DNA of 64,000 nt, taken from positions 434,001 through 498,000 of the forward strand of contig CAXXGC010000009.1 of NCBI GenBank assembly GCA_963667875.2. The letters run 5' to 3'. The notes beneath the pieces were generated by a model. That model ran no database searches. It was given only the letters and a program-made list of their open reading frames with translations, and was not told where the DNA came from. This document shows, one piece after another, positions 18,152-28,800 of the stretch (positions are counted from its first letter, which is position 1; the number at the start of each line of letters is the position of its first letter). The DNA is from JAEXOD01 sp963667875. GTDB lineage: Bacteria > Bacteroidota > Ignavibacteria > Ignavibacteriales > Melioribacteraceae. A program made the position numbers and the translations under genes.

Positions 18152-19390
18152 ATGATATTTTCAAATGTGTTAAATCTTACCGAAGAATATATCTATTCGT
18201 TTTATAAAGAAAAATCACCTGCCGTAAATATCTATCATGATATTGTTCATACCAAAGAAGTTGTAGAAATAACCGGAAAAATTGGTAAAGAGATAGGTAT
18301 TAATGATATTGATCTTGAAATATTGTTAATAGCCGCATGGTTTCACGATACCGGACATATTTTACAATTTATGGGTCATGAAGAAATTAGCTGTGATTTT
18401 GCAAAAGAGTTTTTAGAAAAAAACGATTATCCGGCTGAAAGAATAAACCGCGTGTTAAAATGTATTATAGCTACAAAAATTGATATTGAACCTGAAACCT
18501 TAATTGAAGAAATAATTTGTGATGCCGATTTAAATCATTTAGGAACTGAAAAATATTTTAGTAAAAGTGAATTATTACGCGCCGAAGTGGAAAACAGAAC
18601 AGGTAATAAATTTTCGGATTACGACTGGATAAAATCTTCAATTGATTTTTTTATTAAACATAAGTTTTACACCAGATACGCTAAAGATAACTTTGATGAA
18701 CAAAAGCAGGATAATTTACTTAAACTGCAAAAAAGACTTAGAAAAGCAGTAAACAAAGTAGAAGAAGAAAAAATTAAAGTTGAAAAACTTGAATTGGAAA
18801 AAGAAAAACTTGCAAACAAAAAAGAAACTATTGGAAAACCGGAACGCAGCGTGGAAACGATGTGGCGGAATACAATGCGTACTCATGTTAGTTTCAGTTC
18901 AATGGCGGATAATAAAGCACAAGTAATGATAAGTGTTAATACTCTTCTTTTAACTGCAATTGTGGCGTTTTTAATTAAAAATTTATCTATTTATCCACAA
19001 TTGATAATACCGACTGCAATTTTGACTATAGTAAGCTTGTTTTCATTAGTTTATTCCGTGTTAGTTACTCGTCCAAATATTACATCGGGTACTTTTACAA
19101 ATGAGGATGTGTTAAACAAAAAAGTAAACCTGCTTTTTTTTGGCAACTTCTATAAAATGAATCTTGAAAATTTCAGCTGGGGTATGAATGAACTAATGAA
19201 TGATAAAGATTATTTATCCGATAGTATGATAAGGGATTATTATTTTTTAGGCCAAGTGCTGGGTAAAAAATATGCTCAATTAAGGATTAGTTATAATATT
19301 TTTATGTTCGGATTAATTTTATCAATTATTGCTTTTGTTATTGCATTAACTGTTTATCCAATTACCGGTGATTTAGTACCAATTTATTAA
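18152..19390 (+). CDS. HD-domain protein fused to a Pycsar-effector-like transmembrane domain
   Basis: A 412-residue protein. The N-terminal half is an HD phosphohydrolase (H33 in IVHTKE, HD at 65-66 in AAWFHDTGH, and CDAD near 123-126). A Lys/Glu coiled coil spans about 185-225. The C-terminal third starts with MWRNTMRTHVSFSSMADNKA and holds membrane segments (about 265-283, 288-312, 378-402), matching the DUF5706/PycTM domain of Pycsar effectors. PycTM domains are thought to disrupt the inner membrane on cCMP or cUMP binding. Here no cyclase gene adjoins, so a stand-alone nucleotide-responsive membrane protein is also possible. The HD part could hydrolyse a nucleotide signal. Confidence 0.8.
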   Translation: MIFSNVLNLTEEYIYSFYKEKSPAVNIYHDIVHTKEVVEITGKIGKEIGINDIDLEILLIAAWFHDTGHILQFMGHEEISCDFAKEFLEKNDYPAERINRVLKCIIATKIDIEPETLIEEIICDADLNHLGTEKYFSKSELLRAEVENRTGNKFSDYDWIKSSIDFFIKHKFYTRYAKDNFDEQKQDNLLKLQKRLRKAVNKVEEEKIKVEKLELEKEKLANKKETIGKPERSVETMWRNTMRTHVSFSSMADNKAQVMISVNTLLLTAIVAFLIKNLSIYPQLIIPTAILTIVSLFSLVYSVLVTRPNITSGTFTNEDVLNKKVNLLFFGNFYKMNLENFSWGMNELMNDKDYLSDSMIRDYYFLGQVLGKKYAQLRISYNIFMFGLILSIIAFVIALTVYPITGDLVPIY

Positions 19391-19406
19391 ACAAGCTGAG
19401 GTTAAT

Positions 19407-19910
19407 TTGAAGAATCTAATTTTAATAAGACATGCTAAAAGCAGCCAAGATTATAATTCGGTTTCCGATAAGGAGAGACCTTTAAATGCAAGAGGTAAAA
19501 AAGCTGCTCCGTTTATGGCTGAATTGCTGAAAAAAAAAGGTGTAAATTTTGAATTGTTGATTTCCAGTCCCGCTGAACGGGCTTATGCTACCGCTAAAAA
19601 ATTTGCCGACGTTTATGAATATAACCGCAAAGAAATTAAAATTGTTGAAGAACTTTATGGAGCGGATATTCATGAAATAGTAGAGATTATTCAGTCGATT
19701 GACGATAAATTTAATTGTGTTGGTTTGATAGGGCATAATCCCGATTTAACTCAGTTTAATAATTATATGACAGATACTTATATTGATAACATTCCCACTT
19801 GCGGAATTTCCTCTATTCAATTTGATATTGAATCATGGAAGGATATTGAACAGGGCATTGGCAAATTATTATTTTTTGAATATCCTAAAAAACATAACCC
19901 GCTACTTTAG
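19407..19910 (+). CDS. sixA: SixA-type histidine phosphatase
   Basis: A 167-residue phosphoglycerate-mutase-fold protein. The catalytic phrase is LILIRHAKSS (RHA instead of the common RHG, as in the SixA branch), and the second histidine lies in LIGHNPDL. SixA dephosphorylates phosphohistidine on signalling proteins. TTG at 19407 is the start, six bases after GAGG, and it is the only position giving the complete first strand. It lies 16 bases after the HD-PycTM gene, so the two may be co-transcribed. Confidence 0.87.
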   Translation: MKNLILIRHAKSSQDYNSVSDKERPLNARGKKAAPFMAELLKKKGVNFELLISSPAERAYATAKKFADVYEYNRKEIKIVEELYGADIHEIVEIIQSIDDKFNCVGLIGHNPDLTQFNNYMTDTYIDNIPTCGISSIQFDIESWKDIEQGIGKLLFFEYPKKHNPLL

Positions 19911-20275
19911 GGCTATTTGTTACAGACATGGAATTCCTTTGGAATTCAAACACCAATCTGACATAAATCGTTTATAGTGTCGCCGCTACAATCATATCGT
20001 CCCTTCAGGACTAAAACATAAAAGAATATGGATCTGGAAAATATAAAATGTTTTAGCCCCAACAGGGCGTTAGGGTTGTAGGATAAAAAAGAGAAAAAAT
20101 AATAGAGCCCTGAAAGGGTGAAATGATAAAACAATATCTCATTTCATTTGCGGGAAATAAATGATAAAAGAATAATTACATCCGATTGGAAAAAAAATAT
20201 TTTATATTTTAATAAAATTATTTATGTTTATCTTTATGTAAATTATGTTGTTTATAAAAATATTGGGGCGTAAAT
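19911..20275. repeat. REP-like repeats upstream of transposase copy B
   Basis: A CATG-led hairpin with stem GAATTCC/GGAATTC and loop TTT lies at 19927-19947. Then comes a unit found again around 21494-21560 (ACATGGAATT...CACCAATCTGACATAAATCG). A further block, with TTTTAGCCCCAACAGGGCG and CCTGAAAGGGTGAAATGAT, recurs around 21313-21387. No gene is seen. Confidence 0.75.
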
Positions 20276-20737
20276 ATGGCTGGTACATATTCACAAATAT
20301 ACATTCAAGTAGTTTTTGCAGTTAAGGAAAGAGAAAATTTAATGCAAAAACCATGGCAAATTGAAGTGTTTAAATATATGAATGGTATTTTAAAAGGTAA
20401 AAATCAAAAACCAATTATTGTTAACGGTGTTGAGGATCATGTCCATTTGTTTTTTGGTCTTCAACCGTCAATAAGTATATCGGATTTAGTGAGGGATATT
20501 AAAAGCAACACTACAAAATTTATAAACGATAACAAATTTGTAAAAGGAAAATTTGTTTGGCAAGAAGGATATGGTGCTTTTTCTTATTCTCATTCGCAAA
20601 TAGATAATGTTTATCAATATATTCTGAATCAGGAAATACATCATCAAAAGAAAACATTTAGGGAGGAATATATTGATTTTCTAAAAAAGTTTAACATCGA
20701 ACATGACGAGAAATATTTATTTAATTGGATTGAATAA
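20276..20737 (+). CDS. IS200-like (REP-associated tyrosine) transposase, copy B
   Basis: A 153-residue Y1 transposase, clearly paralogous to the one at 2971-3429 (same GTYSQIYIQVVFAVK-type start, QKPIIVNGVEDHVHLFFGL with HVH as the HUH motif, GYGAFSYSHSQID, YQYILNQEIHH and the F-R-E-E-Y-x-x-F-L tail). It appears intact. No tnpB or flanking IS ends are visible, and repeats lie on both sides, so it is again RAYT-like. A weak GGGG ribosome site precedes the ATG. Confidence 0.87.
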   Translation: MAGTYSQIYIQVVFAVKERENLMQKPWQIEVFKYMNGILKGKNQKPIIVNGVEDHVHLFFGLQPSISISDLVRDIKSNTTKFINDNKFVKGKFVWQEGYGAFSYSHSQIDNVYQYILNQEIHHQKKTFREEYIDFLKKFNIEHDEKYLFNWIE

Positions 20738-21700
20738 TTATTGATTGTTTTGATTAAATTTAATCTCATTTAATATTAAGTAAATTGGAAAATAATCATG
20801 TCGCCGCCTTCAGGGCTTGGATGGTTGTTTTTTATGTTTGCCTACAATCCTCACATCCCTTCAGGACTAAAACATAAAAGAAGATTTTTAAAATCCCTAA
20901 ACGTTTTAGCCATAATGGAGTGTAAGGATTTTAGGATATAAAAAAATAATAAAAATGGATCCCCAAACTGGTGAAATGATAACAGAATATAATTGTTAAT
21001 TATGTCGCCGCCTTTAGGGCTTGGATGGTTGTTTTTTATGTTTGCCTACAATCCTCACGTCCCGTAGGGACTAAAACACAAAAAAAGATTTCTAAAATCC
21101 CTAAACGTTTTAGCCATAATGGAGTGTAAGGATTTTAGGATATAAAAAAATAATAAAAATGGATCCCCAAACAGGTGAAATGATAACAGAATATAATTGT
21201 TAATCATGTCGCCGCTTTCAGGGCTTGGATGGCTGTTTTTTATGTTTGCCTACAATCCTCACGTCCCTTCAGGACTAAAACATAAAAGAATATTGATCTG
21301 GAAAATATAAAATGTTTTAGCCCCAACAGGGCGTTAGGATTGTAGGATAAAAAAGAGAAAAAATATAGAGGCCTGAAAGGGTGAAATGATCATCTGATTA
21401 AACAAAATAGATCCAAATTATTATTACAAGATTTTCCGTGTCATCAATAACATGGAGCTTCGTTGAAGCTCTTGATTTTTTTTGTTTGTGTGGTTACAGA
21501 CATGGAATTATGTTGGAATTCAAACACCAATCTGACATAAATCGTTTATAATGTCGCCGTCTCGGATGGTTGTTTTTTATGTTTGCCTACAATCCTCACG
21601 TCCCGTCGGGACTAAAACATAAAAACGGAATTGCACAAATTATTACCGATTTTTAATGTTGAGTAATGATATATGCCAATTGCTATGTGATTACACTACA
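20738..21700. repeat. Tandem and dispersed REP-like units downstream of transposase copy B
   Basis: A unit of about 204 bases that begins ATGTCGCCGCCTT and includes GGATGGTTGTTTTTTATG, AATCCTCACGTCCC and ACGTTTTAGCCATAATGGAG starts near 20798, 21002 and 21205. A shortened copy starts near 21552. Copies two and three have diverged a little. A CATG-led hairpin with stem GAGCTTC/GAAGCTC (21451-21471) and a degraded one (21501-21521) also occur. The remaining 260 bases up to the next gene are AT-rich and hold the Crp-type site. No gene was found. Confidence 0.8.
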
Positions 21701-21874
21701 AATAATATCAAAAAATTAGATGATTAACTCATATAACCGAAAAAATATCAGTTTACACCAAAATAATTTGTTTAAATAAAAAAAAAGCAGTAATTTACCT
21801 TTTAAATCATTTTCCCAAAAAATTTGCATAAAAATTCAATTATTTTATTAATATAGGGGATAATTTGTTAAAAT

Positions 21875-21890
21875 TGTGATATAGATCACA
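21875..21890. promoter_or_regulatory. Crp-type operator
   Basis: TGTGATATAGATCACA is a perfect TGTGA-N6-TCACA dyad, extended by AT-rich flanks. It lies 70 bases before the start codon of the secreted protein gene at 21960. A Crp/Fnr-family regulator probably controls this gene. Activation or repression cannot be told because the promoter boxes are unclear. Confidence 0.72.
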
Positions 21891-21959
21891 TAATTTAACT
21901 ATAATGTTAATTAACTTACAAAGTTTATAAAAATTTATTTTAATAAAACGAGGCAAACT

Positions 21960-24900
21960 ATGACCAACAAAAAATTACTGCTATTAATGTTATTCTTTTT
22001 ATTTACAGTAATAAAAGCACAAACATATCATTCAATCTCAATTGACGGAGTTAATGATTTTCGTGCAGCAACAGAAAAATTTACCACCACAAGCGGTGAA
22101 AATTTATTATCGTATATAACTTGGGATGATACATATTTATATGTTGGATACAGTGGTAATAGTGTGGCAGGCAATGTTACAGATAACAGCAGAGCTTACC
22201 ATATATATATTGATACCGATCCGGCAGCAAATCCGGTAAACGGAACAGGAACAACTCAGGCCGATGCTTGGCGTTGGAATCCTAATTTGCCTTTTAGCGC
22301 AAATTATCATTATGCATTTAAAACCGTTGACAACACTGAAGTAAAAAGAGTTTATACGGCCGGCGCATGGGGAAATGCAACATTCCAAACCAGCAACTGG
22401 AAAAATACAGAAGCAAAATATTGGGAAGTTAAGATTAAATTATCGGAAATAGGGTCTCCTTCCAAATTATTGGTGGTTGCTTATGTAGAAGAAGATTGGG
22501 ACGGCGGTAATATTTGCGGCGGCATACCTTCGGGTTTGTTTACTAATACTTCAACACAAGGTGCAATTGTTTTTCAGTCAACATTTTTAGGCTTTGAATT
22601 AACACAAGGCATTAAACCAAATGCTGCATATAATTTAAATAACAGTACTTTTACTTCATGGGACGTAAAACTTAGTGTTGCAACTTCTTCATTAAGTGAT
22701 AATTTAAATTATGCCGGAATGGGTTATTATGGAACTGACGGTTTTGATACTTTAATAGATCTGCCAAAACCGGTAACTCCTCCAAGTAATTATTTACAAT
22801 TATATTTTGAGCATAACGATTGGTCTTCGATATTAGGTCCTTTATATTCAAAAGATATTAAAGGTTTGGCAAATCTAAGTGCCACAACATCAACATGGGA
22901 TTTTAAAATTAATACTGATAGAACAAATACCAATGTAACAATATCCGCAAGCGATTTTGCCGATGTACCTGCCGGTTATGATATAAAATTAAAAGATGTA
23001 GCAGCCAACACAGTTCAAAATTTAAGAACACTTGGCACTTACACTTATAATAGCGGTGTTGGCGGTGTTAAAAGTTTTCAATTAATAATTGGTGTAAATG
23101 TTGTTCAAAATATTTCAGTTGCACCAACAGCATTAGATTTTGGAAGCATATTAATTAATTCTTCAAATATTAAAAATGTAAAAATACATAATACGGGAAA
23201 TGGAAATCTATCAATAACAAATATTGTTTCCTCAAATGCTGCTTATACATTTACAGGCGGAACAACTTATACAATTTTACCTAATGATTCCGTTACGGTT
23301 CCGGTTAAATTTCAACCCACTTTGGTAACTAATTATAATGGAAATCTAACTATAACAAGTGATGATCCTGATCAACCGGCAGTTGTGGTAACATTAACCG
23401 GTTCGGGTTTCCAAACAGCTTCAAACATTTCGGTAAAACCACATTCATTGGCTTATGGTAATGTTTCTTTAGGAAGTCACCCTTCGCAGGATTTAAAGAT
23501 ATTTAATACAGGAAACGCCAACTTATCTATTACAAATATGGTTTCAACCAATGCTGTATTTACATTTACAGGTGGTACAACACACACAATATTGCCAAAC
23601 GATTCGTTAACTATATCGGTAACCTTTACTCCTGCTGCAGCAATAAGTTATACCGAAAAATTAACTATTACAAGTAATGACCCCGACAGCGGTACATTAG
23701 AAGTAAATTTAACAGGTACCGGTATTCCTTTAAGACCAACAATTACACTTAATTTACCTGAATTAGCATACGAAAATGTTCAAGTTGGAACTTATGCTGT
23801 TTCAAGTTTAACCGTAGGAAACTCTGGACAGGCAACATTAAATGTAACTAACGTAATTATAGATGGTACTGCTTTTAGATACGTAGGAGCTACCACATTT
23901 TCGGTTGCGCCGGGTGCTACAACAAGCATGAATATTGGATTTTTGCCAACAGCAGTTACCTCTTATACAGGTAAATTAAAAATTGTAAGCAACAGCTCAA
24001 CCGGTGATACAACTGTTCTTAATATGTCAGGAACAGGTACAACAACTACCGCGGTTAAAAAATTCTTAGCCGGCTGGAATTTAATGTCCATTCCGGTAAC
24101 TCCTGCAAATTCGTTGGCAAGTTCAATTATCGGTTCAAATATTTCACCATTTTATTTATACGGATTCAATAATGCTAATGGTTATGTATCAAAAGATTCA
24201 ATGCTTGTTGGAAACGGTTATTGGTTAGGTATTGAAGATTCCTTGAATTTAAGCATGATTGGTGTTGGAGCAACAGGAACAGTAACTAAAAGCGCAGTAC
24301 AAGGCTGGAATTTAGTAGCATCGCCATTTATATTAAAATATCTTAAATCGGATGTTTTATTCAAAAAAGGTCTTGAAACAATTTCCGCTGATTCCGCAGT
24401 AACACGCGGTTGGATACAAAACGCTTATTATGATTATTTACCAACAACCAAAACATATAGTTTAAGCGATACTCTTAAACAATGGAAAGGTTATTGGTTT
24501 GCAGCACTTGTTCAAGATTTGCAGATGAAATACGATATGCTTGAAGGACATGGCAATCCTCTTAAAATGCAGGAAGATTTATTAGAACCTTCAGTTAACG
24601 ATTGGAAAGTAAATATTTTAGCTTCAATTAACGGAGCGGAAGATAATTTATTACAATTTGGCGCAAATAGCAAAGCCGGTGATGGTTTTGACGCAAGATT
24701 TGATTTAGCTAAACCACCTGTTACGCCAACAAATTCATCTGTTCAAACTTATTTTGATAACAGTATTTGGAATACAGTATTTAGTAAATTTGCTTATGAT
24801 ATTAAAAAAGCATATGCTTCACCTGCTGAAGGTAAAATATGGGAATTTAAAGTAGTAAGTAATACATCAGGTCCGGTAACTTTAAGCTGGAATGATATAT

Positions 24901-25346
24901 TAGTACAAATTCCTCAAGCTTTACAAAACGCATATAAATTCTCGTTAACCGGTTTTGGTATTCAAACACCTTTAAATATGATGTCAACTACAAATTATTC
25001 GTTTACTGCCGAAGCAAATGCAGTATATACATTTGTAATAAACAGTACTGTTACTGGTGTTGATGAGAATGAAATAAATGACTATAGTTTTAGATTAGAA
25101 CAAAATTATCCAAATCCATTTAATCCTTCAACAGTAATAACATATTCTATACCTGAACAAACATTTGTTACAATTAAAGTATATGATATTTTGGGTAATG
25201 AAGTTACAACATTGTTGAATAAACAAGTTAATACAGGTATTCATCAAGTAACATTTAATGCATCTGGATTATCCAGCGGTGTATATTTTTATACAATTAA
25301 AGCCGGAAATTTTGTAAACACTAAAAAATTGATGTTAACAAAATAG
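21960..25346 (+). CDS. Large secreted protein with DOMON-like and choice-of-anchor D domains, type IX sorted
   Basis: A 1128-residue protein with a signal peptide (KLLLLMLFFLFTVIKAQ). Residues 22-370 resemble a DOMON/CBM9-like beta-sandwich (ISIDGVNDF, YLYVGYSGN, YHIYIDTDP). Three choice-of-anchor D (ASPM/SPD-2/Hydin-like) repeats follow (about 380-700; LDFGSILINSS, LAYGNVSLGSH, LAYENVQVGTY). Then come a GWNLMSIPVTP module, another beta domain, and the T9SS C-terminal domain with QNYPNPFNPSTVITYSIP. It is probably a surface or released protein, possibly binding carbohydrate. No catalytic centre is seen. A Crp-type site precedes it and a terminator follows. Confidence 0.88.
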   Translation: MTNKKLLLLMLFFLFTVIKAQTYHSISIDGVNDFRAATEKFTTTSGENLLSYITWDDTYLYVGYSGNSVAGNVTDNSRAYHIYIDTDPAANPVNGTGTTQADAWRWNPNLPFSANYHYAFKTVDNTEVKRVYTAGAWGNATFQTSNWKNTEAKYWEVKIKLSEIGSPSKLLVVAYVEEDWDGGNICGGIPSGLFTNTSTQGAIVFQSTFLGFELTQGIKPNAAYNLNNSTFTSWDVKLSVATSSLSDNLNYAGMGYYGTDGFDTLIDLPKPVTPPSNYLQLYFEHNDWSSILGPLYSKDIKGLANLSATTSTWDFKINTDRTNTNVTISASDFADVPAGYDIKLKDVAANTVQNLRTLGTYTYNSGVGGVKSFQLIIGVNVVQNISVAPTALDFGSILINSSNIKNVKIHNTGNGNLSITNIVSSNAAYTFTGGTTYTILPNDSVTVPVKFQPTLVTNYNGNLTITSDDPDQPAVVVTLTGSGFQTASNISVKPHSLAYGNVSLGSHPSQDLKIFNTGNANLSITNMVSTNAVFTFTGGTTHTILPNDSLTISVTFTPAAAISYTEKLTITSNDPDSGTLEVNLTGTGIPLRPTITLNLPELAYENVQVGTYAVSSLTVGNSGQATLNVTNVIIDGTAFRYVGATTFSVAPGATTSMNIGFLPTAVTSYTGKLKIVSNSSTGDTTVLNMSGTGTTTTAVKKFLAGWNLMSIPVTPANSLASSIIGSNISPFYLYGFNNANGYVSKDSMLVGNGYWLGIEDSLNLSMIGVGATGTVTKSAVQGWNLVASPFILKYLKSDVLFKKGLETISADSAVTRGWIQNAYYDYLPTTKTYSLSDTLKQWKGYWFAALVQDLQMKYDMLEGHGNPLKMQEDLLEPSVNDWKVNILASINGAEDNLLQFGANSKAGDGFDARFDLAKPPVTPTNSSVQTYFDNSIWNTVFSKFAYDIKKAYASPAEGKIWEFKVVSNTSGPVTLSWNDILVQIPQALQNAYKFSLTGFGIQTPLNMMSTTNYSFTAEANAVYTFVINSTVTGVDENEINDYSFRLEQNYPNPFNPSTVITYSIPEQTFVTIKVYDILGNEVTTLLNKQVNTGIHQVTFNASGLSSGVYFYTIKAGNFVNTKKLMLTK

Positions 25347-25371
25347 GATAAACCCTTATAATTTTTAATAG

Positions 25372-25405
25372 TAGCCGTTTTAATTTTATTAAAACGGCTA
25401 TTTTT
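25372..25405 (+). terminator. Intrinsic terminator
   Basis: A 10-bp perfect stem TAGCCGTTTT/AAAACGGCTA with a 9-nt loop and a TTTTT tail lies 26 bases after the stop of the secreted protein. Confidence 0.92.
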
Positions 25406-25429
25406 ACATTTGACAGGGTTTGTTTTTGA

Positions 25430-25760
25430 ATTTATTATTGACTTAAAAAAAATATTATAATTCCTTTTGCATAAGGCTTCATTTCTGTTTTATGCAACAA
25501 GGCAGGCGAGATAAATCTCGCGCTACAACTATTTCCCCCTGCAAAATTATCCTTAATTGTAGCACGAGCTTCAGCTCGTAAGCATATTAAATTTTAATTA
25601 ATACTTGGAAATTAAATTCTATTATTGACTTAAAAAAAAATATTATAATTATTGTTACATAAAGCTGGCGAGATAAATTTCGCGCTACAATTAGTTTCCC
25701 AAACAAAATCATCCTCAATTGTAGCACGAGCTTCAGATTGTAAGCTTGTAAATATAATTT
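25430..25760. repeat. Two copies of a palindromic repeat unit
   Basis: A unit of about 130-155 bases starts TTATTGACTTAAAAAAAATA (near 25434 and 25622). It contains a GCGAGAT-AA-ATCTCGC hairpin and an ACGAGCT-TC-AGCTCGT hairpin. In the first copy both stems pair perfectly; in the second both carry changes that break pairing. No gene lies in 25347-25811. Confidence 0.8.
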
Positions 25761-25811
25761 GTATTCCCCAAGTATTATAGCAAAAAGTTTTATTACATAT
25801 GGAGTAATTGT

Positions 25812-28800
25812 ATGAAAAAATATCTTTTATTGTTTTTTGTGATTTTGTTAATAGCTATACCAAATTATAATGCTCAGGAAAAAGAAGGAGCAACAAATAA
25901 TCCTCCAATATATATTGCATTTTTATGGCACATGCACCAGCCTATATATTGGCCTTACGAATCGATTGTTCAATCGGAACAGCAAAGCAGATATCCTTTT
26001 TCTCTTTATTCAATTCATGACCAAAGAACCGGACCATATACATCTTGGCCAAAAAACGCAATACAAAAAGGAATATCGGCAGGTATGCCTCACTTTGGGG
26101 CACAGGTAAGTTTTTCAGGTTCGTTAATTGAGAACCTAAATAATTTGGAAAATAACGGAAACGGTAATTTCAGCAACTGGAAAAGCAGCTGGAACTATAT
26201 GAAAAATCAGCAGACCAGTTTAGGTAATCCTCGTTTGGATATGGTAGGATTTGGTTATTTCCATCCTTTAATGGGATTAATTGATTATACCGATGTACGC
26301 AAACAATTACAGATGCATAAAAACACTTTTTCAACAAATTTCCCCGGTGCTTATTCAAAAGGAATTTTTCCTCCCGAAAATGCTTTCAGCAACAGAATGA
26401 TTCCCGCTTTGGTTGACGAAGGACTTGAGTGGGTATTAATAGATAATGCCCATTTTGAAAGATCATGTGAGGGATTTCCATTTAATACAGGGGGGAATTT
26501 ATACGAACCGAATAAATCGGACATATTAAACCCAAATCCAAACGACTGGGTACAGTTAAATAATGTATGGGCACCAACAAAAACTTCCGCCAAGTGGGGA
26601 AGACAACCGCATTATGTTGAATATACTAATCCCGAGACAGGTGTAGTAAGTAAAATAATTGCAGTTCCTGCCGATAGATATTTAGGCAATGAAGACGGAA
26701 GAGGCGGATTTGGCGCTTTGGATTATGAAGGTGTTATCAGTCAGCTGGAATCGTATAATACCGATCCTCAGCATCCGGTTATTATTGTTCTTGCTCACGA
26801 TGGGGATAATTACGGCGGCGGTACGGATTCGTATTACGGTTCTAATTTCCAAAATTTTGTCAGTTGGCTGCAGGCTAATCCTTCACGTTTTGTTTGTACT
26901 ACAATACAGGATTATTTAGAAATGTTTCCTCCTGAAGCTAATGATGTAATTCATGTGGAAGACGGGTCTTGGAGTGGTGCGGATAACGGCGATCCTGAAT
27001 TTAAAAAATGGTTGGGTGAACCTGATAATGCCGGATATTCGCCGGATAGAAACAGCTGGTCTGTAATTACAGCAGCTAAAAACAGTGTGCTTACCGCAGA
27101 GCAAATTGCACCTAACAGCCAAATTACAAAAGACGCATGGAAAAATTTACTTGTTGGTGAAACAAGCTGTTATTGGTATTGGGATAATTCATTAAGCGGA
27201 TTATGGGATGATCATCCTACACGTGCGTCAAATCAGGCAGTTACATTATCGCAGCAAATAACAGGCACCGATTTAACTCCGCCTACAATATTTTTACCGC
27301 AGCGTGAACCATATAATCCGGGCAGTTCGGAATGGGGAGTTGTACAAACAAACGATATGAAAATTTGGAGTTATGTTTACGATGTAAGCGGACTTCAATC
27401 GGTAAAATTAAAATACAGATACAGCAGCACAGGAAGTTTAAACCAGGATAATAAAACTTATAGCGGCGGATCAAGTGTTGGACAATGGGCTGCCGTAGAT
27501 ATGACAATGTTGCAGAAACCTTCCAATACTTCAATTGTGCCTATTATTAAAGCAAATGAATATTCGGCCGAAATACTTGACCAAAATAATAAACTGGTTG
27601 ATTATTATATTGAATCGGTTGACAATTTGGGGAATATTGCAAAATCTCCTATACGTCATGCCTGGATAGGTGACGGAACAGGCGGCGGCGGAACAAGCAG
27701 CGGTGTAACATGGTTACCGACCGAACCGACAATAAATGATACTATTACAGTAAGCGTAGGAGGCGCACCACAAGGCGCAAGTCTGCATTGGGGTGTAAAT
27801 ACATGGCAGCTTCCAAACCAGGTCTATTGGCCCTCAGGGACTACTATATTCAGCGGCGCACCTGCTGTTGAAAGTCCGTTTGGTTGGCCCGATACAAGTT
27901 CGATGATTAAAATAAAAATAGGGCCGTTTAATAATGCGTTGCAAACGGTTAATAAAGTGGATTTTGTTATTCATTTTAATGACGGAACATGGAACAACAA
28001 TAACGGGCAGGACTTTCATATAAATGTTTCCGGCGGTTCAATAACTCCAACTACATTTGTTATGGATGGAAATCTTGATACACAAGTTAGAAAATTAGCC
28101 TCAAATAACAACGTTGATTTATACGTAGGCTGGAACGGAACAGAGTTATATGTAGCTACACAATCAGCTTCATCACTTGGTAAAGATGTATTTGTATTTG
28201 TTACCGATACATTGGGGGGATTAATTACAGCTCCCTGGGCTAAAGCCGGAAAAGTTGTTGGCTGGGATGCTTTTTTAGCAAACGAAAGTACAAACAACTA
28301 TATTGGCTGGACAGATAATGCCGGAAATACAGCTAAAGCAGTGGGTAATTATTTGGAAGGCACAATAAATATTGTTCAGGAATACGGAAGTGTACCTGCT
28401 TATTTATATCTTGCTGTTGGTAACTATATTACTACCGACGGAGGAGCTTTAGCAAATCAAATTCCTTTAGGAAACGGTAATAACGATATTGAAACAAACG
28501 AATTTTCTAAATTCGATTATGTTGTTGTTAATGTTGAAGACCAGCTTACGGCAAATTTAACATTCAACTTGGATCAAAATTACCCCAATCCTTTTAACCC
28601 GACAACTAAAATTAGATTTTCAATCCCAAATCAATTAAACAGTAATAAAGTTAAAACAAGACTTGAAGTTTACGATGTTTTGGGAAGTAAAATTACTACT
28701 TTGTTGGATGAAGAAAAAAGCGCGGGAATGTATGAAGTAAATTTTGACGCATCAAATCTTGCAAGCGGAGTTTATTTTTATAAATTAACCGCAGGGGAAT

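Noticed and set aside
18152..19390. A complete Pycsar defence system
   Set aside because: Neighbours are sixA and nfu; no pyrimidine cyclase gene is present.
20738..21700. CRISPR array
   Set aside because: Units are about 204 bases and the whole unit is repeated; there are no short repeats with unique spacers and no cas genes.
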